A stretch of DNA of 39,672 nt from RBG-16-64-43 sp964353865. Its GTDB lineage: Bacteria > Chloroflexota > Anaerolineae > Anaerolineales > RBG-16-64-43. How positions within the stretch are numbered: the first letter of the stretch is position 1; the number at the start of each line of letters is the position of its first letter. Below are positions 15,555 through 23,786 of the stretch, piece by piece. The notes under the pieces are model-generated. The model did no database searches and was not told the DNA's origin. It saw nothing but the letters and a program-made list of their open reading frames with translations. A program made the position numbers and the translations under genes. The stretch spans positions 1 through 39,672 of the forward strand of contig CAYGXJ010000115.1 of assembly GCA_964353865.1 (NCBI GenBank), written 5' to 3'.

Positions 15555-16823
15555 ATGACCGCCCAGACGTCCACGCTTGATACGGGTCAGGTCTACGTAT
15601 CCCAAACCAGACGGCGAATCATGGGGCTCGTGTTCCTGGGCATCGCAGCGCTGATCTGGTTTGCGTTTGTGCGCGGGGTCGACCCCGAGATGACGACGAC
15701 GATGCGCCTGTACCCGGGTGGATCGAAGGTGGTGGTTGAGGACTGGCAGTTCAACACCCTGGGCGCGCTGCAGATCCTGGCCTTTGCCTGCGCCGCTCTG
15801 GGCGCCTACCAGCTTGCGCGCGGCTTCGGCAAGCGCATGGGATTGGTGCTTTCCCTGATCGGCGGCATGTTCGTGTTTGCCTTCCTTTCCTGGGCGGCGT
15901 CCGGGGGGATGCTGAACCTGGCCGGGATGCTGCGGATCATGTTTGTCCGTTCGGTGCCACTGACGCTGGGGGCGCTGTCGGGGATCCTGTGCGAACGGGC
16001 CGGCGTGGTGAACATCGCCATCGAGGGCATGATGCTCACTGCGGCGATGATCGGCACGATCGTGGGCAGCGTGAGCAACTTGTGGGTGGGATTGCTGAGC
16101 GCCGTGATCGCTGGAGGGCTGCTTGGCCTTTTCCATGCCATCCTGGCCATCAAATATCGAACGGACCAGATCATCTCCGGGACGGTGATCAACATCTTCG
16201 CTGTTGGGATCACCTCCTTCGTCTCGGCCAAGTTCATGCAGCGCTACCCGCAGATCAATGATCCGGGGATCTTCGGCCCGTACGAGATCCCGGTGCTCGG
16301 GCAGATCCCGTTCCTGGGGCCGGTCATGTTCCGGCACAACATCTTCGTGTATGCGATGATGTTTTTCGTGGCCCTGCTGACCTTTATGCTCTTCAAGACG
16401 CGCTGGGGGCTGCGGCTGCGCTCGGTGGGCGAGCACCCGAAGGCGGCGGATACGCTCGGCATCGACGTGTTCAAGACGCGCTACATGGCGGTGATCCTGG
16501 GCGGCATGATGGCGGGATTCGCGGGTGCGTACTTCACCCTGGGCTCGGTGGGACGATTCGATCAGATGATGACCGCGGGCCGTGGCTTCATCGCCCTGGC
16601 GGCGATGATCTTCGGCAACTGGACGCCGGTGGGGGCGATGATCGCTGGCCTGCTGTTCGGGTTCTCCGATTCCCTGGCGGCCAGCCTGGCGGTCCTGCGG
16701 GTGAAGATCCCTTCGGAATTCCTATTGATGACGCCGTACGTGATCACGATGCTCGTCCTGGCGGGCGTCGTGGGGCGAGGCCAGATGCCGGCCGCAGACG
16801 GCACGCCGTATGACAAGGAGTAG
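15555..16823 (+). CDS. ABC transporter permease (BMP/nucleoside type), second subunit
   Basis: A 422-residue permease related to YufQ/NupQ, partner of the preceding permease. The N-terminus is longer than usual for this subunit: an amphipathic start and an extra periplasmic-looking segment (about 45-70) come before the core. Family motifs include CERAGVVNIAIEGMMLTAAM, KYRTDQIISGTVINIFAVG, LRLRSVGEHPKAADTLGID and GRGFIALAAMIFGNWTPVGA. It is the last gene of the operon. Two perfect hairpins follow before the convergent membrane-protein cluster. Confidence 0.93.
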   Translation: MTAQTSTLDTGQVYVSQTRRRIMGLVFLGIAALIWFAFVRGVDPEMTTTMRLYPGGSKVVVEDWQFNTLGALQILAFACAALGAYQLARGFGKRMGLVLSLIGGMFVFAFLSWAASGGMLNLAGMLRIMFVRSVPLTLGALSGILCERAGVVNIAIEGMMLTAAMIGTIVGSVSNLWVGLLSAVIAGGLLGLFHAILAIKYRTDQIISGTVINIFAVGITSFVSAKFMQRYPQINDPGIFGPYEIPVLGQIPFLGPVMFRHNIFVYAMMFFVALLTFMLFKTRWGLRLRSVGEHPKAADTLGIDVFKTRYMAVILGGMMAGFAGAYFTLGSVGRFDQMMTAGRGFIALAAMIFGNWTPVGAMIAGLLFGFSDSLAASLAVLRVKIPSEFLLMTPYVITMLVLAGVVGRGQMPAADGTPYDKE

Positions 16824-16829
16824 CGAACA

Positions 16830-16857
16830 ATTGCGCGGCCAGGCATGGCCGCGCAAT
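16830..16857. terminator. Hairpin terminator, 12-bp perfect stem
   Basis: ATTGCGCGGCCA (16830-16841) pairs with TGGCCGCGCAAT (16846-16857) around a 4-nt loop, 7 bp after the permease stop. The outer AAT/ATT ends are short, with no long T-tract. Confidence 0.65.
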
Positions 16858-16871
16858 GTAGCAAGTCTCAC

Positions 16872-16897
16872 CGGGGGCCGGCCATCGCCGGCCCCCG
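16872..16897. terminator. Second hairpin, 11-bp perfect GC stem
   Basis: CGGGGGCCGGC (16872-16882) pairs with GCCGGCCCCCG (16887-16897) around CATC. It lies 6 bp beyond the stop of the convergent HyfF/NuoN-like gene and could end transcription from that side. Confidence 0.6.
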
Positions 16898-16903
16898 TGT
16901 CGT

Positions 16904-18322
16904 TCAGCGCAGTGAGAGATTCCCGAAGAGGATGGCCGAGCGGGCGATGAAAGGCAGCACCAACTGAGGCAGCAATCCGAGGAGGATCAGCATCAGCATA
17001 CCCGCACCGAGGAAGAGAGCCGGCATGCGCCCCTCCTCGCGGCGGAAAGTCAGGCGCCCGGCGCCGGCCAACATGGCACTGGCGAAGCGCAGGTAGGCTA
17101 GCTCACAGGCGATCATCGACCCGGCAATTGCCAGCAGGGGTGCATAGTTCGCGGGGGCAGCCGGCGCCCCCAGAACTTGCAGTGTGGCCCAGTGGCCCGA
17201 GAAGCCGGCCAAACCGGGCAGCCCGGCCAACGACAAGCCGGCGATGACCACGGCCATCGAGGCGAGCGGTTGCTCCTTGGCCCGACCGCGCAGATCGGTC
17301 AATGCGTCTTGCGGATGTCGCTGGCGCAAGACAGTCAAAGCCACACCCCACACGCCTAAACTCAATCCGCGCCAAGCCAGCATGACCAGCGCGGCCTCCG
17401 TGCCGGCTTCTTTGCCGGAGGAGAGTGCCAGCAGGATGACACCCATGTTGGCCATGGCCGCGTAACCTGTCAGTCGCCCCAGGCGGTTTTGAATCAGCGC
17501 CAGAATTCCGCCCATCAGGCACATCGCCGCGCCCGCCACGCCAAAGGCCTGGTGGACCTGCGGGATCGTCCGCAGCCAGGCGAACTCAGCCAGAAAGCGC
17601 AGAAGAAAGAAGAGCGACGCGCCCTGGAACAGCGTCAGCACAAACGCCACCGCGTAGGGCGGCGAGTCGTCTGCAATATCCACCACCCAGAAGTGAAACG
17701 GCGGCAGGGCCATAAGAAAGGCAAAGCCGATACCCAGCAGAACCAGAATGCGGTTCAGCTGGCCGAGTTCGCTCGGGATCTGGCCGCTCAATGAGAGCTG
17801 ACTTCCCGCGAGCAGAATGAAGGGCATACCCAGAACAACGAACACCAGCAGGCGCAGTGCACCGCGCGAGCCCGGGTGGCGCGGATCGGAAAGGATGGCG
17901 CCGAAGGCAGCCGCGCTGAGGGCAAGGAAGATGGCTGCGTAGAGAAACGGCCGCACGAACAACGCCGCGGCCATGGCGCCGAGAATGCTCAGGCTGGTAG
18001 GGATGAAAAGCCTCCGCATGGGAACGGCCAGGGTCCCAGCGAAGAGGAAGGTGCCGGCCAGGTGCAAGAAGACCAGCGCCGGGCGGCCGCTTGTTTCGAA
18101 AATAAACTCGCGGCCGAGGATGGTGAAGGCCTGGTCGACGGGGATCTCGAAGCCCAGCAGGCGGATCGGCTCTCCGACCGGCAGCCACAGCGCGAGCAAT
18201 GCGAGCACGCCGCAGGTCAGAGCGCCGCTGAGGGTGGCCAGGCGCGGGTTACGCGGCCACACCACATATGCGGTCAGCCCCCCCACCAGCGGCACCAGCA
18301 TCAACAGCAAGGCCGAGTTCAC
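16904..18322 (-). CDS. HyfF/NuoN-like proton-conducting membrane subunit, key lysines replaced
   Basis: A 472-residue, very hydrophobic protein with about 14 predicted membrane helices. It belongs to the proton-conducting antiporter-like subunits of complex I, hydrogenase-4 and Mrp antiporters (PF00361 type). The central motif PPFHFWVVDIADDSPP corresponds to the PFHLWTPDVYQGAP region of NuoN, and LSLAGLPGLAGFSGHW is another hallmark. By eye, the helix-7 lysine (GLGFKLSLVPFH in E. coli NuoN) is Leu here, and the helix-8 lysine (TASKIA) is Gln (TLFQGA). The conserved helix-5 Glu is not evident either. Its start overlaps the HyfE-like stop as ATGA. It is the last gene of the cassette. Function as a true pump is therefore doubtful. 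Confidence 0.82.
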   Translation of the reverse strand: MNSALLLMLVPLVGGLTAYVVWPRNPRLATLSGALTCGVLALLALWLPVGEPIRLLGFEIPVDQAFTILGREFIFETSGRPALVFLHLAGTFLFAGTLAVPMRRLFIPTSLSILGAMAAALFVRPFLYAAIFLALSAAAFGAILSDPRHPGSRGALRLLVFVVLGMPFILLAGSQLSLSGQIPSELGQLNRILVLLGIGFAFLMALPPFHFWVVDIADDSPPYAVAFVLTLFQGASLFFLLRFLAEFAWLRTIPQVHQAFGVAGAAMCLMGGILALIQNRLGRLTGYAAMANMGVILLALSSGKEAGTEAALVMLAWRGLSLGVWGVALTVLRQRHPQDALTDLRGRAKEQPLASMAVVIAGLSLAGLPGLAGFSGHWATLQVLGAPAAPANYAPLLAIAGSMIACELAYLRFASAMLAGAGRLTFRREEGRMPALFLGAGMLMLILLGLLPQLVLPFIARSAILFGNLSLR

Positions 18323-18921
18323 GCCCGCACGCCCTCCTCCAGGCTCTGGCGCGTCACCGCACTCAGATAGATGACGCTTAGGACAATCGTGAGGTGTACG
18401 GCAGCCAGCAGTGCGATGACCAGCAGTGACCGTTCACTCCACAGATAGGCCAGCTCGAATCCTTGCAGCGTGGTGATGAGGGCCACCCCCACCCGCAACG
18501 GCTGTTCGTTGAGCCCCAGGCCAAGGATACCAAACGCCATCAGGACAACGGCAGCCAGCGTGACCGGGCCGGGTGGGTCGTTCAATGCGCCGCCCAGGTC
18601 TGGCAGCAAAGCAAGAGCTGTGACAAGGATCATCAACGCCAGCAGGGCACGGAACAGCCAGCCCGGAGGGATGACCGAAATCTCCGCGGTGCCCATACCC
18701 TCGCGTCGCAGAGTGAGCGCAAGGATGCCGGACACCAGCCATCCGGTCAGCGTCTCGGCCAGAGCAATCGGCAGGGCGACGATGGTAAGCGCTACCAGCC
18801 CTATCCCCAGCGACTGCACGGCGAAGGCCACCAGTGCCCAGCGCCACGTGCGCAGCAGGAACACGGCCACGCTGCCGAGCAGCACCAGCGCCAGGCCGGC
18901 GACGCCCAAAACAGATTCCAT
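18319..18921 (-). CDS. HyfE/NuoK-like membrane subunit
   Basis: A 200-residue membrane protein with about seven hydrophobic segments (roughly 5-24, 27-47, 49-70, 87-106, 118-137, 142-162, 166-188). Length and layout fit HyfE of hydrogenase-4 (about 216 residues), which contains a NuoK/MrpC-like part. Here LNEQPLRVGVALITTLQGFE...VHLTIVLSVIYLSAV is the most NuoK-like section. The start has GAGGA upstream. It lies between the NuoL-like and NuoN-like genes (46 bp after one, 4-bp overlap with the other), matching the hyfB..hyfE-hyfF order. Assignment rests on topology and context more than on strict motifs. Confidence 0.65.
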   Translation of the reverse strand: MESVLGVAGLALVLLGSVAVFLLRTWRWALVAFAVQSLGIGLVALTIVALPIALAETLTGWLVSGILALTLRREGMGTAEISVIPPGWLFRALLALMILVTALALLPDLGGALNDPPGPVTLAAVVLMAFGILGLGLNEQPLRVGVALITTLQGFELAYLWSERSLLVIALLAAVHLTIVLSVIYLSAVTRQSLEEGVRA

Positions 18922-18967
18922 CAGGGCACGTCCTCGAGGTCGGGCATTCGCTGAGCCACGCTGGCCC

Positions 18968-20584
18968 TCAACTCCCGCGCAGCAAGACCCAAATCAGCAC
19001 GGCGATCGCGAGCGACCACATCAACGCACTCTCGCCGCTCACGATGCTGTCGATACGCTGAACTGCACCGGCCACGCCGTAGGTGATGGATGAGAGCCCC
19101 CGCGGCAGCCAGTCGAAGCGGGTCAGGTTCTCGAGCGTGGCCAGTGCCTGTTCGCCAGGCTGGCGCAGCCTGCGAGCGGCACCGGCAAGCGCGAGGCCTG
19201 CGGCCGCAATCGCCACAAATGCAGCTCCCCCGGTTGGGTCCGGTCGCCACGGCCCACCAAGGAAGGCGAGCACAGGCCATGCCACGAGTGCGGCCAGACA
19301 CATCGTGAGTGCACCGTAGTACGCGAGCCACACCAGCTTCTCACCGGCCGGCAATTCCTGGCCGCTTTCGAAAGCCAGACGCACCAAATTGCCCACCAGC
19401 ATGATGTGCAGCAAGCCGGCGGCCAACAACACGCCCCAGGCGTGGCTCGCGATCAGAGCCCCGTAAAGCGCTCCGCCGAGTGCGGCGCCGGGAGTAAATG
19501 GAAGGCCGGCGACAATCGCCGCGCATGCCAGCGGCCATACGACCGACCATTTCTGCCAACGACTTTGCCCTCGGTATTGGAGCAGGAGGCCTCCACCGAG
19601 GAGCAGCACCAATCCTGCGGCGCGTGTCACCGGCTCGGGAGGAGCTCCGTGGAGCACTGCCAAACCGGCCAGTGCCAGGAGTCCGGCCAGCAGCGTCGTC
19701 TGCGCCGAGCGCGCAGAGCGGCGCACCATCCAGCGCACTCCGCCGAGGAAGGCGCTCAAGCATACGAGCGCAACGATCCACCCCATCCATCCGGCGCCAA
19801 GTGCAACAGCGGCCTGGGGGGACCATACCTGGCCGAGCAATCGCAGCCCGGCTGCGGCCGGCACGAGGCGCACCAGCACGGCGTAGCCCCCTTCGCCAAA
19901 TCCAAAGCGAGGCAAGGTGAGCTGAGGTGGAAAGACCCCCAGGCGCAATGCAATACCTCCCAGAAGGGCCAGTTGCGAGATCACCGGGGAGGAGGCGAGC
20001 GAGAAGTTGCTCGGCGCAGCGCCCAGGATGCTCAGGGCGGGTAGGAATCCCACCAGCACCAGCAATGTGCCGAGCGAATTGAGCGCCAGCGCCGCTACCG
20101 GTCGAATCTCCGCTGGCGCAGGACCCTCACTTGCAGCTTCGGGCAGACTCTGCCGGAGCATCAGGATGAGGACAAAACCCAAGAGGTCCACCCAGGCCCA
20201 GGAGAGGAGCAAGGCACCCGCGTTAGCGGCTGCAAAAGAGGCGACGCCTGCGAGGGTCATCAGGTAGGCCGCCGCACGCGCTGTCCGGCGTCCCGCCGGA
20301 CGATCGAGCCCGCTCCCCTGAAGTGCAGTCAGCAGAGCGAGCAGGGCAAATGCCAACGCGCGCCCACCATCATCCAGGACGAAGCGCAACGGTTCCGGCG
20401 CGAGCGAGACAGGCAGCCACACCAGGCTGACCTCCGCCGAGAGGGTCAGCGGCAGCGCGAGCACGAGAAGGCTGATGAGCGGGGAGGCCGAAGCCAGAAT
20501 GCGTGCCAGACGCCGACGGGGCGCCACGAACAGCGAGGCCAGTGCGCCCACGGTGAGCAGCGCCGCAAGGATTACCAGCAGCAA
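18968..20584 (-). CDS. HyfB/NuoL-like proton-conducting membrane subunit, key lysine replaced
   Basis: A 538-residue membrane protein with about 14-15 hydrophobic helices, related to NuoL, HyfB and MrpA. LLGGIALRLGVFPPQ aligns by eye with NuoL LLGGAVGKSAQLPLQ, so the essential helix-7 lysine is Arg. The helix-5 Trp-Glu pair reads WVD, without Glu in place. The start codon is TTG (20582-20584), chosen because AAAGGAG lies seven bases upstream and no upstream ATG exists. A TGn-extended -10 is found 20 bases further up. It begins the three-gene membrane cassette, 41 bp after the transglutaminase gene. No NuoH, NuoB/C/D or hydrogenase subunit is encoded in the window. Confidence 0.78.
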   Translation of the reverse strand: MLLVILAALLTVGALASLFVAPRRRLARILASASPLISLLVLALPLTLSAEVSLVWLPVSLAPEPLRFVLDDGGRALAFALLALLTALQGSGLDRPAGRRTARAAAYLMTLAGVASFAAANAGALLLSWAWVDLLGFVLILMLRQSLPEAASEGPAPAEIRPVAALALNSLGTLLVLVGFLPALSILGAAPSNFSLASSPVISQLALLGGIALRLGVFPPQLTLPRFGFGEGGYAVLVRLVPAAAGLRLLGQVWSPQAAVALGAGWMGWIVALVCLSAFLGGVRWMVRRSARSAQTTLLAGLLALAGLAVLHGAPPEPVTRAAGLVLLLGGGLLLQYRGQSRWQKWSVVWPLACAAIVAGLPFTPGAALGGALYGALIASHAWGVLLAAGLLHIMLVGNLVRLAFESGQELPAGEKLVWLAYYGALTMCLAALVAWPVLAFLGGPWRPDPTGGAAFVAIAAAGLALAGAARRLRQPGEQALATLENLTRFDWLPRGLSSITYGVAGAVQRIDSIVSGESALMWSLAIAVLIWVLLRGS

Positions 20585-20604
20585 GGGAGGGCTCCTTTGC
20601 GAGG

Positions 20605-20617
20605 CATCATTCTAGCA
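20605..20617 (-). promoter_or_regulatory. Extended -10 promoter of the NuoL-like cassette
   Basis: On the minus strand this is TGCTAGAATGATG, identical over 13 bases to the dnaA promoter site at 7968-7980. The -10 TAGAAT occupies 20609-20614. No -35 match is seen, as is common for extended -10 promoters. It overlaps no coding sequence (the transglutaminase stop is at 20626). Confidence 0.5.
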
Positions 20618-20625
20618 CAGCGGTA

Positions 20626-23007
20626 TCACACGCGGCCGAGCATGAGGCGCAATCCGTGCAGACCCCAGTGGAGAATCCGCTGCGGAACGAGCGGCAAAGC
20701 GTGGCGCATCACGTCGCGCTGCGCGGCGGCCAGGCGCTGCGCCTCGGCGCCAGTTGCGGGCGCAGCGGCACCGTAGCGTTCGCGGGTGTAGTGGTGAGCG
20801 ATGAGATCGAGTGACGGCGCGAGCTCGGGGAGACGCTGTTTGAGCCGTGCGACATGTTCCAGTGGGGTGAGATGCGGCCCGCGCTCGAGGCTGTGCCAAT
20901 CGCTCAAGCGGCGTGTCCAGACATAGGCCCGTTCGGCGGTGGTGAGAGGGGAGCGCTCGAGAGCGCTTTCCGGCTCGAGCAGCCCGCCACGCGTCAACCC
21001 CGGGGTCGGGGTCTTCTCGCTTGTCCGCCGCATTCGCGCGAAGATGTGCTGCACAGCGCGCAGCGGAGAATCACCGCGCATGAACACGATGGTTCCCCAG
21101 GCTGCGGCCAGCACCAGCAGCGCCGCGGGTACGGTCAGTACGATCAGGCCAATGGGGAAGCGCGCGCGCCCGCTGCCGCTCTGGCCCAGTTCCTGATCTT
21201 GCGGGATGTTCCCAAGGCGCGGGTCGCGCGGATTCTCGATAGGGCCCGTGTCGGGTGTGGGGGTGGGTTCGGGTGTGGCCACCCGCACGGCCGCGCGCAC
21301 CAATTCCGGCTCGGAAGCCGTGGGCTCGAACTCCACCCACCCCAGACCCGGGAAGTAGACCTCCGGCCAGGCATGCGCTGCGCTCTCACGAACGACAAAA
21401 GTGCGGCCGCTCTCATCGGCCTCGCCCTGCGAAAAGCCGACGGCCAATCGCGCCGGAATGCCCAACACCCGCAGCAGAACAACTTCCGCCGAGGCGTAGT
21501 AGTTGCAGTAGCCGCGCGGCGAATCGAAGAGGACCCAGTCGACCGGGTCGCTGCCGACCGGCGGCGGAGAGATGTTCACTTCGTATTCGATGCTCTCGCG
21601 CACGTAGCGTGTCACCGCCTCCGCTTTGTCATAGGCCGTGGGCAGATCGCCGGCGATGCGGTCGGCAAGGTCCCGCGTGCGCACGGTGATACTCGCTGGA
21701 AGCTGCAAATAGTGATCCTGAATCCAGCGCGAATAGGTCTGGCCGGCCGCGCGCAGCGAGCTCTGGTCGACGCGCAGCATGGCCGAGCGCTCCAGATAGC
21801 TTGTTCCGTTGGGAAGCAAGGCCTTGGCGCGTGCGCTGGCAACGCTCAATCCGTCGGGGTCGCTCTCGATCCACAGCGGACGGTCGACCCACACCGGTTC
21901 CGATATCAGATACAGACGAGAGATGGAAGGCGAGAGCACCGTGAAGCGCGCCTCCACCAGGAGGCGCCCGGTCGCGTGTTCCGGCCGGAGCGTGTCATCG
22001 CGCGGATCGAAGCTGCGCCCGAGGCTGGCCACGAGCTGCCAGCGGCCGTCCTCATAATGGTCGTAGGCTGCCGCGCGCCAGTAGAACCGGCCGGTCTCCG
22101 GGGCACGCGAGGCGGTCACCTCGAACACGGGCGCTGGACTTAGATCCACCGCGCCACCCAGGGCCAACGACTGACCGTAGTAGTCGCCGGGTCCCGGCCC
22201 GGCGGAGTGAAGTTCACCGAACAGGCGGGTGAAGGATTCGCGCGCCGCGTCCCAGGCGCCTCCCCAGCGCGGATTATGCTCCAGCGTTTGCAGCGCCCCG
22301 CGCCCCGCGGCGCTCCACGCCAGCACCAACACCAGCAGCGTGGTCAGCAGCCCCATGCGGGAGAACTCGTAGCTCACTTCCCCGGTGAAATTGACCGCAT
22401 GCGATCGCCAGTCCTCGGTTTGCTCGTGCAGCGAGAAGCGCGCCAAGAGCAGCAGACCGAACAAGAGATAGAGCGCGAGGTAGACACGCTGATTGACCTG
22501 CCCGCTGTAAAAGTAGGCCACAGCCAAGACGCCGAGGCCGGTGGGTAGAAAGGCCGCCCAGAAGCGGCCCAGGCGAAAGGCCGACCAGGCCGCGAGGCTG
22601 GCAAGTATCCAGGTGGCCCACAGGATGGCCAGGGTGAAGATGAGCAGGTCGTTGTTGGGTGCGCCGGAGTACAGCCTGCGGAAGAATTCCGCCAGGCGTG
22701 CGAGCGACAGCCAGGTGCGCAGGTGCATACCCAGCCATATTCCGGCCGGCTGTCCACTCAACGCAGATTCCTGGAACAGGGCCCAGAAAACGAAGGCCAG
22801 GCCGTAACCTGCGGCCACCAGGGCGCTGGCGCGCGGACGCAGGCGACCGTGTGCAAGTATCCAGCCAAGGAGCCCGGCGGCGAATGCGGCGGCGGGCACG
22901 CGCCCCAAGCCGGGAGCCCAATGCGTGGCCGCCAAGGCATAGCCGGCGGTGAGCAACATGCCCAGCACAAGAAAGAGACTCCAACGATCGGTTCGTGGGG
23001 GGCGCAT
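20626..23007 (-). CDS. TgpA-like membrane transglutaminase
   Basis: A 793-residue protein. Residues 10-235 contain about six to seven membrane helices (TgpA/DUF3488-like N-terminus). An extracytoplasmic region with the transglutaminase-like core follows, with Cys501 (SPRGYCNYYAS), His545 (SAAHAWPEVYFPG) and the acidic residue in GWVEFEPT (about 559-561). A further membrane helix lies at about 640-665, and a cytoplasmic tail ends in a DUF4129-like stretch (LTPLEHVARLKQRLPEL). The catalytic triad looks complete. The start was chosen at 23007 because a TATAAA -10 is found upstream; a longer frame from 23079 would begin before the promoter. It is followed by the NuoL-like cassette. Reported TgpA proteins act on the cell envelope; the substrate here is unknown. 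Confidence 0.88.
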   Translation of the reverse strand: MRPPRTDRWSLFLVLGMLLTAGYALAATHWAPGLGRVPAAAFAAGLLGWILAHGRLRPRASALVAAGYGLAFVFWALFQESALSGQPAGIWLGMHLRTWLSLARLAEFFRRLYSGAPNNDLLIFTLAILWATWILASLAAWSAFRLGRFWAAFLPTGLGVLAVAYFYSGQVNQRVYLALYLLFGLLLLARFSLHEQTEDWRSHAVNFTGEVSYEFSRMGLLTTLLVLVLAWSAAGRGALQTLEHNPRWGGAWDAARESFTRLFGELHSAGPGPGDYYGQSLALGGAVDLSPAPVFEVTASRAPETGRFYWRAAAYDHYEDGRWQLVASLGRSFDPRDDTLRPEHATGRLLVEARFTVLSPSISRLYLISEPVWVDRPLWIESDPDGLSVASARAKALLPNGTSYLERSAMLRVDQSSLRAAGQTYSRWIQDHYLQLPASITVRTRDLADRIAGDLPTAYDKAEAVTRYVRESIEYEVNISPPPVGSDPVDWVLFDSPRGYCNYYASAEVVLLRVLGIPARLAVGFSQGEADESGRTFVVRESAAHAWPEVYFPGLGWVEFEPTASEPELVRAAVRVATPEPTPTPDTGPIENPRDPRLGNIPQDQELGQSGSGRARFPIGLIVLTVPAALLVLAAAWGTIVFMRGDSPLRAVQHIFARMRRTSEKTPTPGLTRGGLLEPESALERSPLTTAERAYVWTRRLSDWHSLERGPHLTPLEHVARLKQRLPELAPSLDLIAHHYTRERYGAAAPATGAEAQRLAAAQRDVMRHALPLVPQRILHWGLHGLRLMLGRV

Positions 23008-23035
23008 TCGAGGTCTCTGCAAGAAAAGTGTACCC

Positions 23036-23044
23036 TTTATAGCA
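23036..23044 (-). promoter_or_regulatory. Extended -10 (TGCTATAAA) of the transglutaminase gene
   Basis: TATAAA at 23036-23041 on the minus strand, directly preceded by TGC. The predicted +1 is near 23029, about 20 nt before the ATG. It is back to back with the nth promoter. Confidence 0.45.
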
Positions 23045-23090
23045 ATTGGATTGCAAGAAGGATCGCACACATCCGACAAAAACGCTCGAC

Positions 23091-23096
23091 TATAAT
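23091..23096 (+). promoter_or_regulatory. nth promoter -10 (TATAAT), probably leaderless start
   Basis: A perfect TATAAT followed by six bases and the ATG at 23103, the same geometry as gatC. Transcription would start at the ATG. No clear -35 at the usual distance. Confidence 0.55.
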
Positions 23097-23102
23097 GGGT
23101 GC

Positions 23103-23786
23103 ATGCCTTCCCTGCAGGCGCGGGCGCGGCGAATCAGCTATCGGCTGCGCACGCTGTACGGCGAGGCGACCGGGCGCGAGCGGTTGCCGGCGCTGGACGA
23201 GTTGGTGTGCACGATTCTTTCGCAGAACACCAACGACGCGAACCGCGACCGGGCATTTCGCGCGTTGAAGGAAGCTTTGCCCACCTGGGAAGCGGCGCGA
23301 GACGCACCGCGCCGCGAGGTGATACGCGCCATCCGGCCGGCCGGGCTGGCCCAGCAAAAGGGGCCGCGCATCCAGGAGGCCTTGCGCCGGATCACGAACG
23401 AGCGTGGCCGGCTGGACCTGGAGTTCCTCCAGGGGCAGCCGGCGGAAGAGGCTCGGAAGTGGTTGCGCAGCTTGCCGGGCGTGGGGCCAAAGACGGCCTC
23501 CATCGTCATGCTTTTCGCGCTGGGTCATGCGGCCTTTCCGGTGGATACGCACATTTACCGCGTGACCCAACGTTTGGATCTGCGGCCGCTGCGCCAGTCG
23601 TACGAGGCGGCCCACGTTCACCTGGCGCGGCTCTTTGAGCCGCAGTGGTACGCTGCGGACCATCTCAACCTGATCCGGCTCGGGCGCGAAGTGTGCCAGG
23701 CTCGCCGCCCGAAATGCACGGAATGTCCATTGCGCCGCATGTGCCCGGTAGGCCGGGCCACAATTCGGCGCGCGAGGCAAGCATGA
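23103..23786 (+). CDS. nth: Endonuclease III (DNA glycosylase/AP lyase)
   Basis: A 227-residue base-excision repair enzyme of the HhH-GPD superfamily that removes oxidised pyrimidines and cleaves at abasic sites. The helix-hairpin-helix LPGVGPKTAS contains catalytic Lys130, and FPVDTHIYRV contains catalytic Asp148. The four cysteines Cys198-x6-Cys205-x2-Cys208-x5-Cys214 form the [4Fe-4S] loop. The start at 23103 is preferred over TTG at 23046, since the latter lies upstream of the TATAAT. The stop overlaps the start of the histidine kinase gene as ATGA, so the two are translationally coupled, an unusual pairing. Confidence 0.94.
   Translation: MPSLQARARRISYRLRTLYGEATGRERLPALDELVCTILSQNTNDANRDRAFRALKEALPTWEAARDAPRREVIRAIRPAGLAQQKGPRIQEALRRITNERGRLDLEFLQGQPAEEARKWLRSLPGVGPKTASIVMLFALGHAAFPVDTHIYRVTQRLDLRPLRQSYEAAHVHLARLFEPQWYAADHLNLIRLGREVCQARRPKCTECPLRRMCPVGRATIRRARQA

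Noticed and set aside
23645..23782. Upstream extension of the histidine kinase frame
   Set aside because: It overlaps the [4Fe-4S] end of nth; the ATGA overlap at 23783 is a better start.
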